A DNA stretch of 64,000 nucleotides from Norana najaformis (GCA_964023275.1 OZ029928.1:15435682-15499681); one strand, 5' to 3'; counted from the first letter of the stretch, positions 54,901 through 63,428 are shown. The notes: a model not told the origin generated them from the letters alone. A program made the numbers and translations.

Positions 54901-56772
54901 GATCATAAACAAAGGCAGATCTGTTTATTTCAGGTTTGGGCAATCGACAACAAACGCAACGTCTACATAAGAGCCGGTGTAACCGAGAGCCTCCCTCTCG
55001 GAACAAACTGGATCAGCATCTCAGGTGCAGCTGCTGCTTCTTCTTCTGCTCAGCATCCCATCGTCATCCCCTCCGCCTCCGAATCTGTTGTTTTAGCTTT
55101 TCTGTGCTACTTTTAGCTACTTCTTGCTTTTTCGTGATTAATCAGTTGTAATTACTAGCATTAGTATTCATCGTTAACATCTATAAATAAGATAGAATTC
55201 ATTCATTATTATACCTGTTATTACTGGTATTTGTAAAATTGTTGTTGTTGTTATTATTATTAATATTATTGGCATTATTTTTACTTTGTCAAATTTGTAA
55301 TTATGCTTTTCTTGCCAATTCTCTCTCATTTGTCTCTCTCTGTCACTCTCTGTCTCTGTCTTTCTCTCTCTTTCTCTATCTATCTATCTCCCTGCCTCTC
55401 ACTCACTCTCACTCCCTGTCTCAGTATCTATGCAGACCAGTAGTCTTTTCATGATAATGAGCAGATGTCATATTGTCATTTGTAGGTGGCACTCCTGAGT
55501 GCATTCAAGTGAGCAATCATAATGCCTATACTGTGAACAACAAGGGTGATGTCTTCATGCGATCTGGTCTCTCTCGAACCAATCCCTCTGGAGACTCATG
55601 GAAGAAAATTCCGGGGAAGTGCAGCCAACTTGCAGGTGAATTGTTCTACATGGACTTCTGCTTTTGCAAGAAATTAAAACAAGAATTTGAAAATTCAAAG
55701 GATTTGATTTGTATTGAGCTGAATGCTAAAGCTATGATGTATTTAAGAAGTTTTGCCAGTGGGTTAGAAACATTGAGAATGTGCTGGTAAGAATGGATAA
55801 GTTAAGCTTCAATGTGCCATAGCTGAGTGCAAGGGAAACACTCATTTCCTGCTCTGAAGCCTTTGAGCCGGCAGTGGACGAATCACAAAGCCTGGACACA
55901 GGGCCACGGGATTGCAGAACTTGCCGTTTACTTCCCAGATTATGTAAAGTAAAGTAAAGCATCCAATATCCCACAAGTGAGACGTATGGGAGGTGCTCAT
56001 CTCCTTTTTCTTTAGGCCCTTCAACCAGCAATGGATGAATCCCAAGGTCCTGGACAGAGGGCCAGTGCATTGCAGGACTTGCCGTTTATTTCCCAGCTTA
56101 AGCCAGTACCAAACAGTACTGCCCAGTGACATAGGCCGGTGTGTGGAAAATAACTTGCTAAGAATTGTTGCATTCAGAAGACGTGAACCCAGGACCTTTA
56201 GATCGAGGATCAAGCAAACTTCCGATAGACCACCGTGTTGCACAAAAATCTATTTGTAGCATCTGATGTGATAATGAATTTTAGTGAAATGTTATAAAAT
56301 TGCTATGAATTTAGTCTGTGAACTTTCATAGCAGCCTATGATGATGCACAAGGCGGCAGTTGATGATTGCTGTGCTGCTAAGTACAAACAAGCCGCAATC
56401 TGGAATCCGGCCATTTTGAAGTCTTGCAGAGCAATCCAATCAACAAACGTCGAACTTAATCTTATTATTTGGTCGTTATTATAGGTTATAGGTCACGAAA
56501 GAGAGGACAGAGAGAAAGGGAGAGAGAGAGAGAAAATTGTTATCATTCAGTAAAAGATTATTTTCATTGGATTTTAGAAACTCTTGCTTGAGCTTGTGGC
56601 TGTGTTTTCGCTTTATCTAGTGAGCAGTGTCGATGATTTGTGGGCTTTGGACAAAGACGGTCAACTGTATCGAAGGCACACGCACGATCTAGAGTTTTCC
56701 AACAATCTCCTTGTGGCGCAGGCAAGATTATCAAAAAAGGACTCGGTCGACGCGGACTGGGAAATCCTTTGA
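41283..56772 (+). CDS. TECPR2: TECPR2 (tectonin beta-propeller repeat-containing protein 2) homologue, complete
   Basis: TECPR2 is a cytosolic autophagy and ER-exit-site factor in animals that binds ATG8/LC3 proteins, SEC24D and HOPS; loss in humans causes a sensory-autonomic neuropathy. Sixteen coding exons with GT-AG borders: 41283-41495, 43041-43169, 43938-44063, 44419-44579, 45465-45934, 46306-46818, 47315-48704, 49648-49863, 50585-50723, 51213-51411, 52036-52125, 52851-53087, 53641-53840, 54934-55024, 55486-55635 and 56621-56772. They sum to 4,476 bp, exactly 1,491 codons plus TGA, against 1,411 residues in human. The N-terminus has WD-type repeats (WVAVGTDTGWLYLYDRF; VTCFEWSQNAMKLFSGDEDG), the middle is disordered and Ser-Pro-rich, and the C-terminal third has tectonin repeats (VWAVDNVGSVYMRIGV; VWAIDNKRNVYIRAGVT). 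It ends DADWEIL, matching human EWEVI. The exon 3 acceptor could be 6 bp earlier (43932). The AG at 41273-41274, after a pyrimidine-rich run, suggests an untranslated first exon upstream. Confidence 0.95.
41930..42135 (+). mobile_element. LINE-a 3' UTR copy (5'-truncated) in TECPR2 intron 1
   Basis: It starts in the pyrimidine-rich stretch CTTCTTCTTCCCTCATC, continues with CTTGGATCTTGAACGGG, TTTGCCTATCGATTTTG and TGAATAAGCTGGTTCCC, and ends in ATTACGATTACGATTA. It matches the 3' 150-200 bp of the element at 39061-39995. Confidence 0.85.
42470..42520. repeat. 11-bp tandem repeat (GCAGTTTAATA) about 4.6 copies
   Basis: GCAGTTTAATA is repeated perfectly in TECPR2 intron 1. The perfect identity suggests recent expansion. 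Confidence 0.9.
42640..42850. mobile_element. Foldback (MITE-like) element with TAATC-repeat ends
   Basis: The left end is CTAATCTAATGACTTCTACA followed by GCGCC; the right end is GGCACTACAGAAGTCATCAG followed by ATTAGATTA, its imperfect inverted repeat. Between them lies CACGGCATCAATAGATAC, related to 23456-23614. One-ended relatives lie near 28690 and 63429. Confidence 0.7.
43200..43386 (+). mobile_element. LINE-b 3' end copy in TECPR2 intron 2
   Basis: CGCAAGCGCTTGAAGTC, TCGGGTCAGGAGTGCC and TGGTGCTTTATAAATGTC, followed by GCAATTACAATTA, match the end of the LINE at 33164-33427. It is heavily 5'-truncated. Confidence 0.8.
43570..43742 (-). mobile_element. SINE-2 copy (- strand) in TECPR2 intron 2
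   Basis: It has a TTATTATTATTTTGCATTTA tail on the low-coordinate side, then AATCTGAATCTGAGG, CTCTACACAGTAACC and the tRNA-like head (complement of CTATAAGCCGAGTGCCC). It closely resembles 54600-54795. Confidence 0.8.
44141..44321 (+). repeat. Polypurine (GAGGAA)n tract in TECPR2 intron 3
   Basis: About 180 bp of nearly pure A/G on the sense strand, open in one frame as Glu/Lys/Asp ending DDTSVE and a stop. There is no ATG, and an in-frame stop (44099) separates it from exon 3. I read it as a simple repeat capable of triplex (H-DNA) formation rather than an exon. Confidence 0.8.
44700..44797 (+). mobile_element. Diverged LINE-a-related 3' UTR piece
   Basis: CTGACTTGACACAATGCTTG, TGAATAAGCTGGTGC and GAGATTACGATAT match the subfamily also seen at 40384-40480. 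It lies in TECPR2 intron 4. Confidence 0.6.
45114..45210 (+). repeat. Partial copy of TECPR2 exon 7 inside intron 4 (pseudo-exon)
   Basis: Bases 45114-45208 match 48176-48270 of exon 7 over about 95 bp: CATTCAGAAAGCAGAGAA, GGCTGGG, and TTATTTGACTTCCCCAT are shared. The copied frame stays open (IQKAEKQAG; FAANYLTSP) for about 40 codons. TTTTCATTCAG before 45122 and GTATGA after 45210 look like splice sites, but the 89-bp unit would shift the frame. Confidence 0.8.
46306..48704 (+). CDS. TECPR2: TECPR2 exons 6-7: disordered central region
   Basis: Exon 6 ends in a Lys-rich block (VRKKIKKKKAK), as does the human protein at this place (KVKRKKKKKK). Exon 7 (1,390 bp) begins with Ser-Pro repeats (RSASPSLQPPS; RSLSPAGSQQRSASPF), has Thr/Gln-rich sequence and returns to structure at WLEFYLPGPVKSLCLSSKYA and WCVDRLDHVHYTAL, the first tectonin-type repeat (human has ILSLVVSEKYIWCLDYKGGLF). 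Confidence 0.92.
48688..48985. repeat. 114-bp tandem repeat that triplicates the exon 7 splice donor
   Basis: The unit starts in coding sequence (GATGACCACGTAGCTTG, then donor GTATGT) and runs into the intron. Copies start at 48688, 48802 and 48916, so the same donor context recurs at 48705, 48819 and 48933. The first copy is the one that keeps the reading frame; an in-frame TGA (FKF/SNS-side frame ...FSNS-stop in the extended exon) ends the later options. Confidence 0.92.
49368..49595 (+). mobile_element. SINE-1 copy in TECPR2 intron 7
   Basis: TTGGCCTAGTTAGCTACATC (A-box side), CGGTTCGCGTCCCAG (B box), TCTCGGGCTAGTACGG, CCTTAAATGGCGTG and GGGTCGAGGCCATACGG are in order. It ends just before the exon 8 acceptor region. 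Confidence 0.9.
49648..56772 (+). CDS. TECPR2: TECPR2 exons 8-16: tectonin repeats and C-terminal LIR
   Basis: Nine exons carry tectonin (TECPR) repeats, each with a Val-Trp-Ala-Val-(Asp) core and a downstream Gly-(Val/Leu/Ile): IVWAVTDDRIILVRVGI, VVWMVDLSGRAWYTTDV, EVWICFGKGQSVYV, ALWCLMSSGKMYVRRGM, VWAVDNVGSVYMRIGV, VWAIDNKRNVYIRAGVT, AYTVNNKGDVFMRSGLS and LWALDKDGQLYRR. The terminal DADWEIL is an acidic-W-x-x-L LC3-interacting motif. Repeat order matches human TECPR2. Confidence 0.94.
51440..51790 (+). mobile_element. Two 5'-truncated SINE-1 copies in tandem
   Basis: 51440-51590 and 51640-51790 each carry the 3' part of SINE-1 (CCTTAAAT(G/A)GCG, CAGTCA(A/G)AC(G/A)CGCAG, TTGAAAAATGAGCAG). 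The first ends ACATTTACATTT. They lie in TECPR2 intron 10. Confidence 0.85.
52240..52415. repeat. AT-rich tandem repeat (TTAAATAAATAATAACAG-like)
   Basis: About nine imperfect units of a 16-20 bp motif (AATAATAGTTAAAT / AATAACAGTAGTTAAAT) in TECPR2 intron 11. Confidence 0.85.
52495..52782 (-). mobile_element. SINE-3 (tRNA-derived, - strand)
   Basis: The complement of the high-coordinate end reads like a tRNA head (GGCACGGTGGTCTATCGGTG). Other family markers are TCCCACAAAGTGAGACG, TTTAGGCCCTTGAGCC, GCCAGTGCAATGCATGACTT and ACGCCGGTACCAAATTATGC. A second copy is at 55960-56245. Confidence 0.85.
53893..54024. repeat. Repeat shared by TECPR2 introns 13 and 15
   Basis: TTTGAAAATTCAAAGGAT, GCTGAATGCTAAAGCT, ATGATGTATTT/TGATGTATTT and GTGCTGGTAAGAATG occur in the same order at 53893-54024 and 55682-55826. 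Each copy starts about 45-55 bp downstream of an exon donor. Confidence 0.88.
54016..54288. repeat. 27-bp minisatellite, 10 copies
   Basis: The unit GATGTCCCATAGAGGATTTA plus TGAAAT(T/C) is repeated about ten times, starting exactly where the repeat shared with intron 15 ends. As 27 is a multiple of 3, a fake frame (MSHRGFMK repeated) stays open; I do not regard it as coding. Confidence 0.95.
54600..54797 (-). mobile_element. SINE-2, best copy (- strand), TECPR2 intron 13
   Basis: The complement begins GGCACGATAGCCAATTGG (A box) and contains GGGTTCGAGCCTCCCC (B box) with a TTGTAA anticodon-loop-like sequence between. The body follows and the element ends in an (AAT)n tail at 54600-54630. It is the clearest tRNA-derived head in the window after SINE-4. 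Confidence 0.9.
55682..55826. repeat. Second copy of the repeat shared with TECPR2 intron 13
   Basis: This matches 53893-54024 (TTTGAAAATTCAAAGGAT through GTGCTGGTAAGAATGG, then AAGTTAAGCTTCAATGTGCC). It lacks the minisatellite expansion that follows the other copy. Confidence 0.88.
55830..56245 (-). mobile_element. SINE-3: a truncated and a complete copy
   Basis: 55830-55955 contains CTTTGAGCCGGCAGTGGACG and GACACAGGGCCACGGGATTG; 55960-56245 holds the complete version with TCCCACAAGTGAGACG, GGGCCAGTGCATTGCAGG and a tRNA-like end (complement of CCGATAGACCACCGTG). Both are on the - strand in TECPR2 intron 15. Confidence 0.85.
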
Positions 56773-57540
56773 TCTGCAAAATCTCATTGCACGGACTGAT
56801 ATATCAACTTGATCTACTCATCGCATAACGTGATTGCCTCGTCATTTAGCACAACTGCATGGGGAACGTCCAGGGGTGGTGGATGATGGAACGGTTAGGG
56901 GTGGTTTTGTGGGTGATTAACGCAGTTCTTAAAGGATTTGAGCTCTTTCATAAGAGTTCTTTAAAGACCTTTGAGATATTGCGAATATGTACCCGATGTT
57001 CATTAAACGTGAATCAAGTCTACAAGTCTTCTTTCTATATCATTTGGGAAACTATTGTTGAATTAACGTTCTTTTACCTCCCGTCTTGCCGTGCCAGTGA
57101 TCTGGTTGAAATACGAAGGTGTAAAAACTCAGTTTTTTTCTGTTCTTACTGCAAATGACTTTAAGCGTGAAATTCTTGTTGCTTGCAGTGTACTTTTGTC
57201 CATCGTCCGTGTTTTTCCGTATTATGTCGACGTTTGCTTCATTACTGTTTAGATTATGTCGAAAGGCCTCATAAGCTTAGATTACTTTTAAATGATTCGG
57301 ATTAGTTTATTGGGGTGCTACTGTACTGTTCACTTACATTTAAGTTTTTTGGAAGTATTTTTCATATATTTTAGCGAACTGTTGCACGTCGTTTAGTCAT
57401 TATATATTGTCTTAATGTTTACAATAAACGTTGCTTGACTGCTTTGAAACGATTCAGATTATTATATGTATTTTATTTAAAAGGTATCTAAGCTGGATGC
57501 TGAGTGCATTTCGTTTTTCTTTTTGTGGAGGTAAGTTAAG
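56773..57540 (+). other. TECPR2 3' UTR and flank
   Basis: There is no coding signal. AATAAA at 57423, about 650 bp after the stop, is followed by T/G-rich sequence and is the likely poly(A) signal. Open frames here are short and unlike known proteins. Confidence 0.6.
57423..57428 (+). terminator. Candidate TECPR2 poly(A) signal
   Basis: A canonical AATAAA in ACAATAAACG, about 650 bp after the TGA codon. It is the first canonical hexamer I noticed downstream of the gene. Confidence 0.5.
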
Positions 57541-57908
57541 GTGGAGTCTGACAACAACCGAGTCATGTGGAGCAAGTCGTACGTAATTTTATTCGTATTT
57601 ATGTGTGACTGCATGTATTGCGGATTTCATAACGATAACAATTTCTTAATTATCATACTTGTATCTTTGTGACCTAGTTTGGAGCCAGTTCTTCTTTGGT
57701 CGGTAAGCCTTGACTTCAAGTTTGAAGCACTCGTTAGAAAATGTTCGCTTGAAGACCAGTATTCATTTTGTCATGTTTTCTTCGGCATTTTTAGGTCTTA
57801 AGGTCTTGCATGATCTAACCGTACATTTCCTATTCTGACTCCCCTTCTTCCTCTTATCTCTCTTTCCACTCCAATTCCAAACATCACCCATGCTGTCTGT
57901 CTGGTTGA

Positions 57909-58038
<130 letters not shown>

Positions 58039-58070
58039 CATTACATACATATATATGTATGCATAATATA

Positions 58071-58295
58071 TATAGCTACATGTTATTGCCTAACCTGGAA
58101 CTGAATATATATATATATATTATATATATATATATATGTATAATATATACATAGCTACATGTTATTGCCTAACATGGAACTGAATATATATATATATACA
58201 TGTAGCTATATATATTATGCATACATATATGTATGTAATGTATAATATATATATATATATATAGCTACATGTTATTGCCTAACCTGGAACTGAAC
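58071..58295. repeat. 37-bp unit in three copies with AT spacers
   Basis: TAGCTACATGTTATTGCCTA followed by ACCTGGAACTGAA is repeated near 58072, 58152 and 58260, separated by AT-rich stretches. A diverged unit (ATACATATTATTGCCTAACG) is near 63044. Confidence 0.85.
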
Positions 58296-58435
58296 CCTTT
58301 TTACCTATCAATTTTGTTTTGACTGAACGCCTGTGAATAAGCTGGTCCCCATGACGTGGCTTCCGTTGGGCGCTGTAGAAATCTCGTAATTACGATTACG
58401 ATTTTTGGTTCACAGCTTTCAAATACTGGTTAGCG

Positions 58436-58645
58436 TACTGCCTTGGTTAGCTACACGCATTCGTCTAAGGCGCCTCTGTGCATGAGGACACCAGTTCGTG
58501 TCCTGGTCGTGGCTTATTTAGAGATTTGAATCTCTGGCTAGCACGGTTGGTACAGGGGAACCTTAAATGGCGTGGCCTCCATTTAAACGGGCAGGGGTGG
58601 TGAAGGATCTCACCCGATCTGTTCATTGAAATTTACATTTATCAA
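58436..58645 (+). mobile_element. SINE-1 copy
   Basis: TTGGTTAGCTACACGCATTC, AGGCGCCTCTGTGCATGAGG, GTCGTGGCTTATTTAGAG and CCTTAAATGGCGTGGC are in order, and it ends AAATTTACATTT. It is intergenic. Confidence 0.9.
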
Positions 58646-58977
58646 TGCATTCTTGCATTCTTAATTATGATAATAATCATTATAGGTCCGAATATAATTA
58701 ATCTTGGATTCTTAATTATTAAAGCATTCTTAATCAGAGACCTGCTGCGTATCAGTGATCCTGTGCTGGTTTAAGACTCGGGGTACTCTAGAAATAGTTT
58801 TTAAATAGGTTTCGTGTTATGTATGAATGTATTGTAAGACAAGCAGTATTAAATATGTTATTAGCAGCATGAGGTGTGATTCGTAAATGCGTTCAACTGT
58901 ATTCATTGACAGCTAGCTGTGCTTTAATTAATTTTGAAGTTGGCATAATAGAAGGTCAGGAGGAATTTGATGATTAT

Positions 58978-59195
58978 AGGAGATGATGATGATGATGATG
59001 ACGACGACAATTGCGATTATAATGGTATGTTGACGACGACGATGGTGATAATGGCGATGATGATGATGATAATGATGATGATGAAGAAGACAGACAGAGA
59101 TGATGATAGAGATGATTATGATGATAAAGATGATTATGATGATAGCGATGATGACGACGACGACGATTATGATGATGATTATGATAGTATTTGCT
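58978..59195. repeat. (GAT)n-rich microsatellite
   Basis: GATGATGATGATGATGATGA and related GAC/GAT triplets cover about 220 bp, giving open poly-Asp and Met-rich frames that are not genes. Coordinates are approximate because the ends fade into AG-rich sequence. Confidence 0.92.
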
Positions 59196-59459
59196 TATAG
59201 AAGAAGAGGAGGAGGGAAGGAGTAAGAGGAGGAGGGGGCCGAGTCCTTTGGCGGAGGGGGCGCTCCTCAGAGCTGTCAACTTCACAGGATTTTTGACGAC
59301 AACTTTTGAATATGTTGTAAATCCACAAATAATAGTCTCATCTCACCTGATCTGCGCCGCCCGTCAAAGATGACCTCGTCAGTGGCAGGTCAAGGGCGAA
59401 ATCAGGTTTAAATTGTGAGGGGGTTACCCGTACGGGCCGTTAAAGGCAATACTGGGTGG

Positions 59460-59625
59460 CAGTGACGGCTCCGCGATTGCTTGCGTAGGGGACAAGGGCA
59501 TTTCTAAATGGGCGCCACATTCAGGCAGTCCACCATGCACGGGCAGGTTTAGGGGCGCCGGCTTATAACCAAGAGGGACACGGGTGGGGGGGGGGGCGAA
59601 CTGCCCCCCACTAAATCCGCCACTG
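59460..59625. mobile_element. hAT-type MITE with perfect 8-bp target duplication
   Basis: The termini are CAGTGACGGCTCCGCG and AAATCCGCCACTG. The flanking CTGGGTGG (59452-59459 and 59626-59633) is a perfect 8-bp duplication, diagnostic of hAT transposition. The internal sequence is related to 29813-29976. Confidence 0.9.
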
Positions 59626-59784
59626 CTGGGTGGTGTATACATAAAGCACACAATGGACGTTTGAGAGTTGCACCAAACAGGGTGCTATTCGTTGGGGCAA
59701 GAAGAATGCTTCTGCCCTCTTGTCTGTCATTGGTCCACTCGGTCAGGTGATCTTCCATTAAATATACTTTACACAATAGATATA

Positions 59785-60035
59785 GCTCCTCCTCCTCCTC
59801 ACCTCCCTCCCCAATCTCCTCCTCTTCATTTTTCTCCTCCCCCAATCTCCTCATTCCCCAATCTCCTCCTCTTTCTCCTCCTCCTCCTTCCCCAATCTCG
59901 TCCTCTTCCTTCTCCTCCTTCATTCTCCTCCTCCTTCCCAATCTCCTCTTTCTTCTCCTACTCCTCCTCCTCCTTCTTCCCCAATCTCCTCCTCCTCCAC
60001 ATCCTTCTCCTTCTCCTTCTCCTCTCAATGCATAC
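59785..60035. repeat. Polypyrimidine (CTCCTC/TTCTCC)n tract
   Basis: About 250 bp of nearly pure C/T, with a recurring CCCCAATCTCCTC unit. It gives long Ser/Pro frames on the + strand and Glu/Gly frames on the - strand with no family resemblance. Confidence 0.9.
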
Positions 60036-60253
60036 ATGTACACTGTCGACACATATCGACAATTATTCAGAAGTTAGAAGGGCCACTCACACGAACAGCA
60101 CCCAATATAATTACAGACCTATACATCAAGCAAGACCTAGGCCTATAAGTAAAGAAGTCCATGCACAGCATGGGCCGTAAGACTCACCGTAAATAGGCCT
60201 ATAATGTATGCGCCTGGGTCTACACGGTTTAAGACTTCTATGCGTGTGTACGT

Positions 60254-60305
60254 ATATATATATATATAGATATATATATAGATATATATATAGATATATA
60301 TATAG

Positions 60306-60346
<41 letters not shown>

Positions 60347-60372
60347 CGTGTGTGTGCGTGCGTGCGCACACG
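60254..60372. repeat. (TATA)n plus (TG)n/(CG-TG)n microsatellite
   Basis: A TATATATAGA repeat changes to a TG run and then CGTGCGTG. The alternating purine-pyrimidine sequence can take the Z-DNA form. Confidence 0.93.
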
Positions 60373-60673
60373 TATCAAGTATAAGCCTACGAGTATCAAT
60401 ATACAACTGTAAGAATATCTAGCCTATAGTGTCTCAATTTGTAGCTCCTATGTTTATAATTATGTATATGTAAGTGTGTGTGTGTTTGTGTTTGTGTAGG
60501 ACTTTGTATACAATAATATGATACTGCAATATTTATATGCACCTTTTCAGTGTCAGCGCAGCGATAGGACGCGCCTGGTGGACACTTGTTAGAGTTGAAG
60601 TGGTGGTTACACTCTAATAAAAGGTCACCGGTTGCCATAGAGTCAGACACCAAGTTCGGCAGACAGCAAGCAG

Positions 60674-60790
60674 TTCGCGTCGTCTGCTTTGTAACGGTTG
60701 CCGTCTGCTTTCTAACGGTTGTCGTCTGCTTTCTGACGGTTGTCGTCTGCTTTCTAACGGTTGTCGTCTGCTTTCTAACGGTTGTCGGTT
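60674..60790. repeat. 21-bp tandem repeat, about 5-6 copies
   Basis: GTCTGCTTTCTAACGGTTGT is the unit. As 21 is a multiple of 3, frames stay open on both strands (VCFLTVV on +; RRQPLES or TTVRKQT on -), which lengthens the fake reading frame on the - strand at 60396-61244. Confidence 0.93.
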
Positions 60791-61621
60791 TTTTCCAGTC
60801 TGTCGCCTGTTCTGTCGTGGTTGTTGTCTGCAGATGTGCGCTGTTGATTCGTCTGCGCATAGGAACAAGGACTACAAGAGTTTGTATAAAACGAAGACAG
60901 TAAATAACTGTTTTATCGAAATATAGGAAGATGATTACGTCAGCGACAAGTCGTAGAACGCCTGCGGAAACCAAAGCGCATCTCAACAGGTAGTCTAAAG
61001 AGTGTATAGTACAGTATTTCACCCTATGTCCTAAGTTGCATCTCATGAACAGGTACCGCATGATTGTATCTGAACCTTTATATAGCGCCTCGTTTACTGG
61101 ACCTCTGAAAACCGCTCTGAACCTGACTGTCCACATGTCCTCCCTCCGGTATTTCCATGGGTTCACTGTCCGTTGGTGTTGATCGCATGCTTCCATCTGT
61201 CTGACCACTCGGTGGCGGCGAAGCATCGCACACGATAAATTCATTGCAAAATTAGCAGGGTGGCACTACTAGTAGACAGTTCAGTATTAGAATTTGTAGA
61301 CCGTCATTCTAGAATTCTCTGCCAACTGCACTTACGAGATTACCAACTTTATACCAGTTCAAAACAAGTCCAAAATCTCATCTACACGATACACGTAGAT
61401 AAGTTTTTGTTTGCGTTTACGCACTGGCATTGATTACAATAATTACTCTTATATTCTAGATTATTAATTGATTTGCTCAGTATAATGCTATCACCTATTT
61501 GTAATCCACGATGTAAACAGGTGACCGTCGCAGCGGAATTTCTTCTTCTTTTTAGGTCAGCCCATTGGCAACAATGTATGTGACAGACTGTAATTGTTAT
61601 TGTTAATTATTTTGGTGATCA

Positions 61622-61697
61622 ATAAAAAATCTCTCTCAGGGTCGAGGCCATACGGTAGTTGCATAAAACCATGTACATCTACATTTACATTTTGCCG
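61622..61697 (+). mobile_element. SINE-1 3' end
   Basis: It contains CTCAGGGTCGAGGCCATACG, GTAGTTGCATAAAACC and the ACATCTACATTTACATTT tail. Only the last 75 bp of the SINE is present. Confidence 0.75.
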
Positions 61698-61740
61698 CCC
61701 GTCCTACATATATCTTCATTACTAATCGAAAGTAATAGTT

Positions 61741-62705
61741 CACTACACACTAATCGTGATCTCGAAAATTTATTATTTCCATAAAAATCAGTTGGCACCT
61801 CTCCAAAAGTACTTCGTTCTCAAGGTGTCAGCAGTAGGACTGATGTAACATAACCGCACTGTCGATGGGTGCTATCCAAGTTCTGAAGATTTTGGGGGTT
61901 GTGGGGACAGTGTGGGGTGTTGTGGGACAACAATTCTAAGGTAAACTGTCAACCTGACGAGTTCAGCGGGGCGATGTCCGTTAAGCTGCACTCTCTGAGT
62001 TCTGCATTGGCAAAGCTGAGGGCCTACAAGAACTGCAACCTGCAACCTTCAGCTCGAGTTAATTTATACCACCAGGTGTTGTGTGCACTGCGTTTAAAAG
62101 CCACTTTAACAGGCGCTTGTGTCGATTTGATGGCCTAGTTAGCTACATTGGTTAAAGCGTACGCCAATGCACCTCTGTGCGTGAGGATGCCGGTTCGTAT
62201 ATCGATAGTGGCTTATTTCTGAGGTTTGAATCTCGGGCTAGCACGGTCTGTGCACGGGGACCTTAAATGGCGTGACGCCCAATCAAACGGACAGCGGTGG
62301 TGAAGGATCTCCCCTGATTTAACTCATTGAAAACTGAGCAGAGTCGAGGCCATACGGTAGCTACTGAATAACGTTTACATTTACATTCCTATGCGGTAGT
62401 GGCGGCCTATACAGTAAGTGTGCGACTTGGGATCAGTTGGCTGCAGTGGACCTAGGGCCAGAGGGGCATCTTCGGATAATTTTTTCAAGGCAAGACTTAG
62501 CCTTTTACCTTAGAATTGTTGTCACCCAGACCCCTCTATCAACCCAACCCCCAAAATCTTCAGAACTTGGATAGCAGCCATCGACAGTGCAGTTATGTTA
62601 CATCAGTCCTACTGGTGACAACTTCAGAACGAAGTACTTTTGGAGAGGCGCCGACTAATTTTTATGGAAATTAGACATTTTTGAGAATACGATTAGTGTG
62701 TAGTG
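61741..62705. mobile_element. 965-bp CACTA-like non-autonomous element with 200-bp TIRs
   Basis: 61741-61945 and 62503-62705 are inverted repeats of about 200 bp with high identity (CACTACACACTAATCGT; CTCCAAAAGTACTTCGTTCT; ATCCAAGTTCTGAAGATTTT; ACAACAATTCTAAGGTAAA). The outermost bases are CACTA and TAGTG. Neighbouring trinucleotides (GTT and ACA) do not match, so no target duplication is proven. There is no coding capacity; a SINE-1 lies inside. Confidence 0.82.
62120..62393 (+). mobile_element. SINE-1, complete, nested in the CACTA-like element
   Basis: It contains GATGGCCTAGTTAGCTACAT, GAGGATGCCGGTTCG, GTGGCTTATTTCTGAGGTTT, TCTCGGGCTAGCACGGTC, GGACCTTAAATGGCGTGACG and GAGTCGAGGCCATACGG, with an ACATTTACATT tail. 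It must be younger than its host element. Confidence 0.9.
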
Positions 62706-62934
62706 ACAACCTTGCTCGTTGATGACAAGTAAAGGCCTATATTGTCTAGGCCTGTGTGACAGAGATGAAAAAGTCGATGGGTTAGCTGCTTGGCCACCAA
62801 ACCACCCGACTTTTTTTAGCCTAAACCACTTAATCTCATACTTAATCGGCAGACCTTAGACACAATGTTATACAGACGTGAGGCCTAGACCAGAGGCCTA
62901 TGAACCATATGTGCTATAGCAAACTGCATGTACA

Positions 62935-62957
62935 TACACACATATATATACACATAC

Positions 62958-63003
<46 letters not shown>

Positions 63004-63344
63004 GCAGACATATATATATACATACATATATATACATATAGATACATATTATTGCCTAACGAGGAGTCTGCGTATCAGTTGCGACTATGGCTGTAGATTG
63101 AGAACAATAACGAATGCCTTTGCACACCTCTGTTGTCACTTGTCTTATTCCGCGAAGGTAGTCCTTAACTTGTGGACCGACGCTTTATCAGTCTCTCTCC
63201 GCCAATAAAACAAAGAGCTCTTCCTGTCACTCTCTTCAAGTCGACAAGAGCCTAGATGCAGTGCCTTAATCTGCGTCGAATCGGCGTCTAGTGTCTGTGA
63301 GGGATCTATAATTGCTGCTAGGTTCTAAGGCGCTCTCTCTATCA

Positions 63345-63379
<35 letters not shown>

Positions 63380-63425
63380 GTCTATCTATCTATATGCATA
63401 TACATATATACATATAGATATACAA
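62935..63425. repeat. (CATATATA)n and (TCTG/TCTA)n microsatellites
   Basis: CATACATATATATA units fill about 62935-63045 and (TCTG)n then (TCTA)n fill about 63350-63395, followed by more TATA-rich sequence. Between them, 63046-63340 shows no feature. Confidence 0.9.
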
Positions 63426-63428
63426 TAT

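Noticed and set aside
58960..59205. Poly-Asp protein
   Set aside because: It is a (GAT)n microsatellite; several frames are open and no gene structure surrounds it.
59549..60180. Overlapping 167- and 170-codon frames on both strands
   Set aside because: They run across a polypyrimidine repeat and a MITE; there is no family resemblance.
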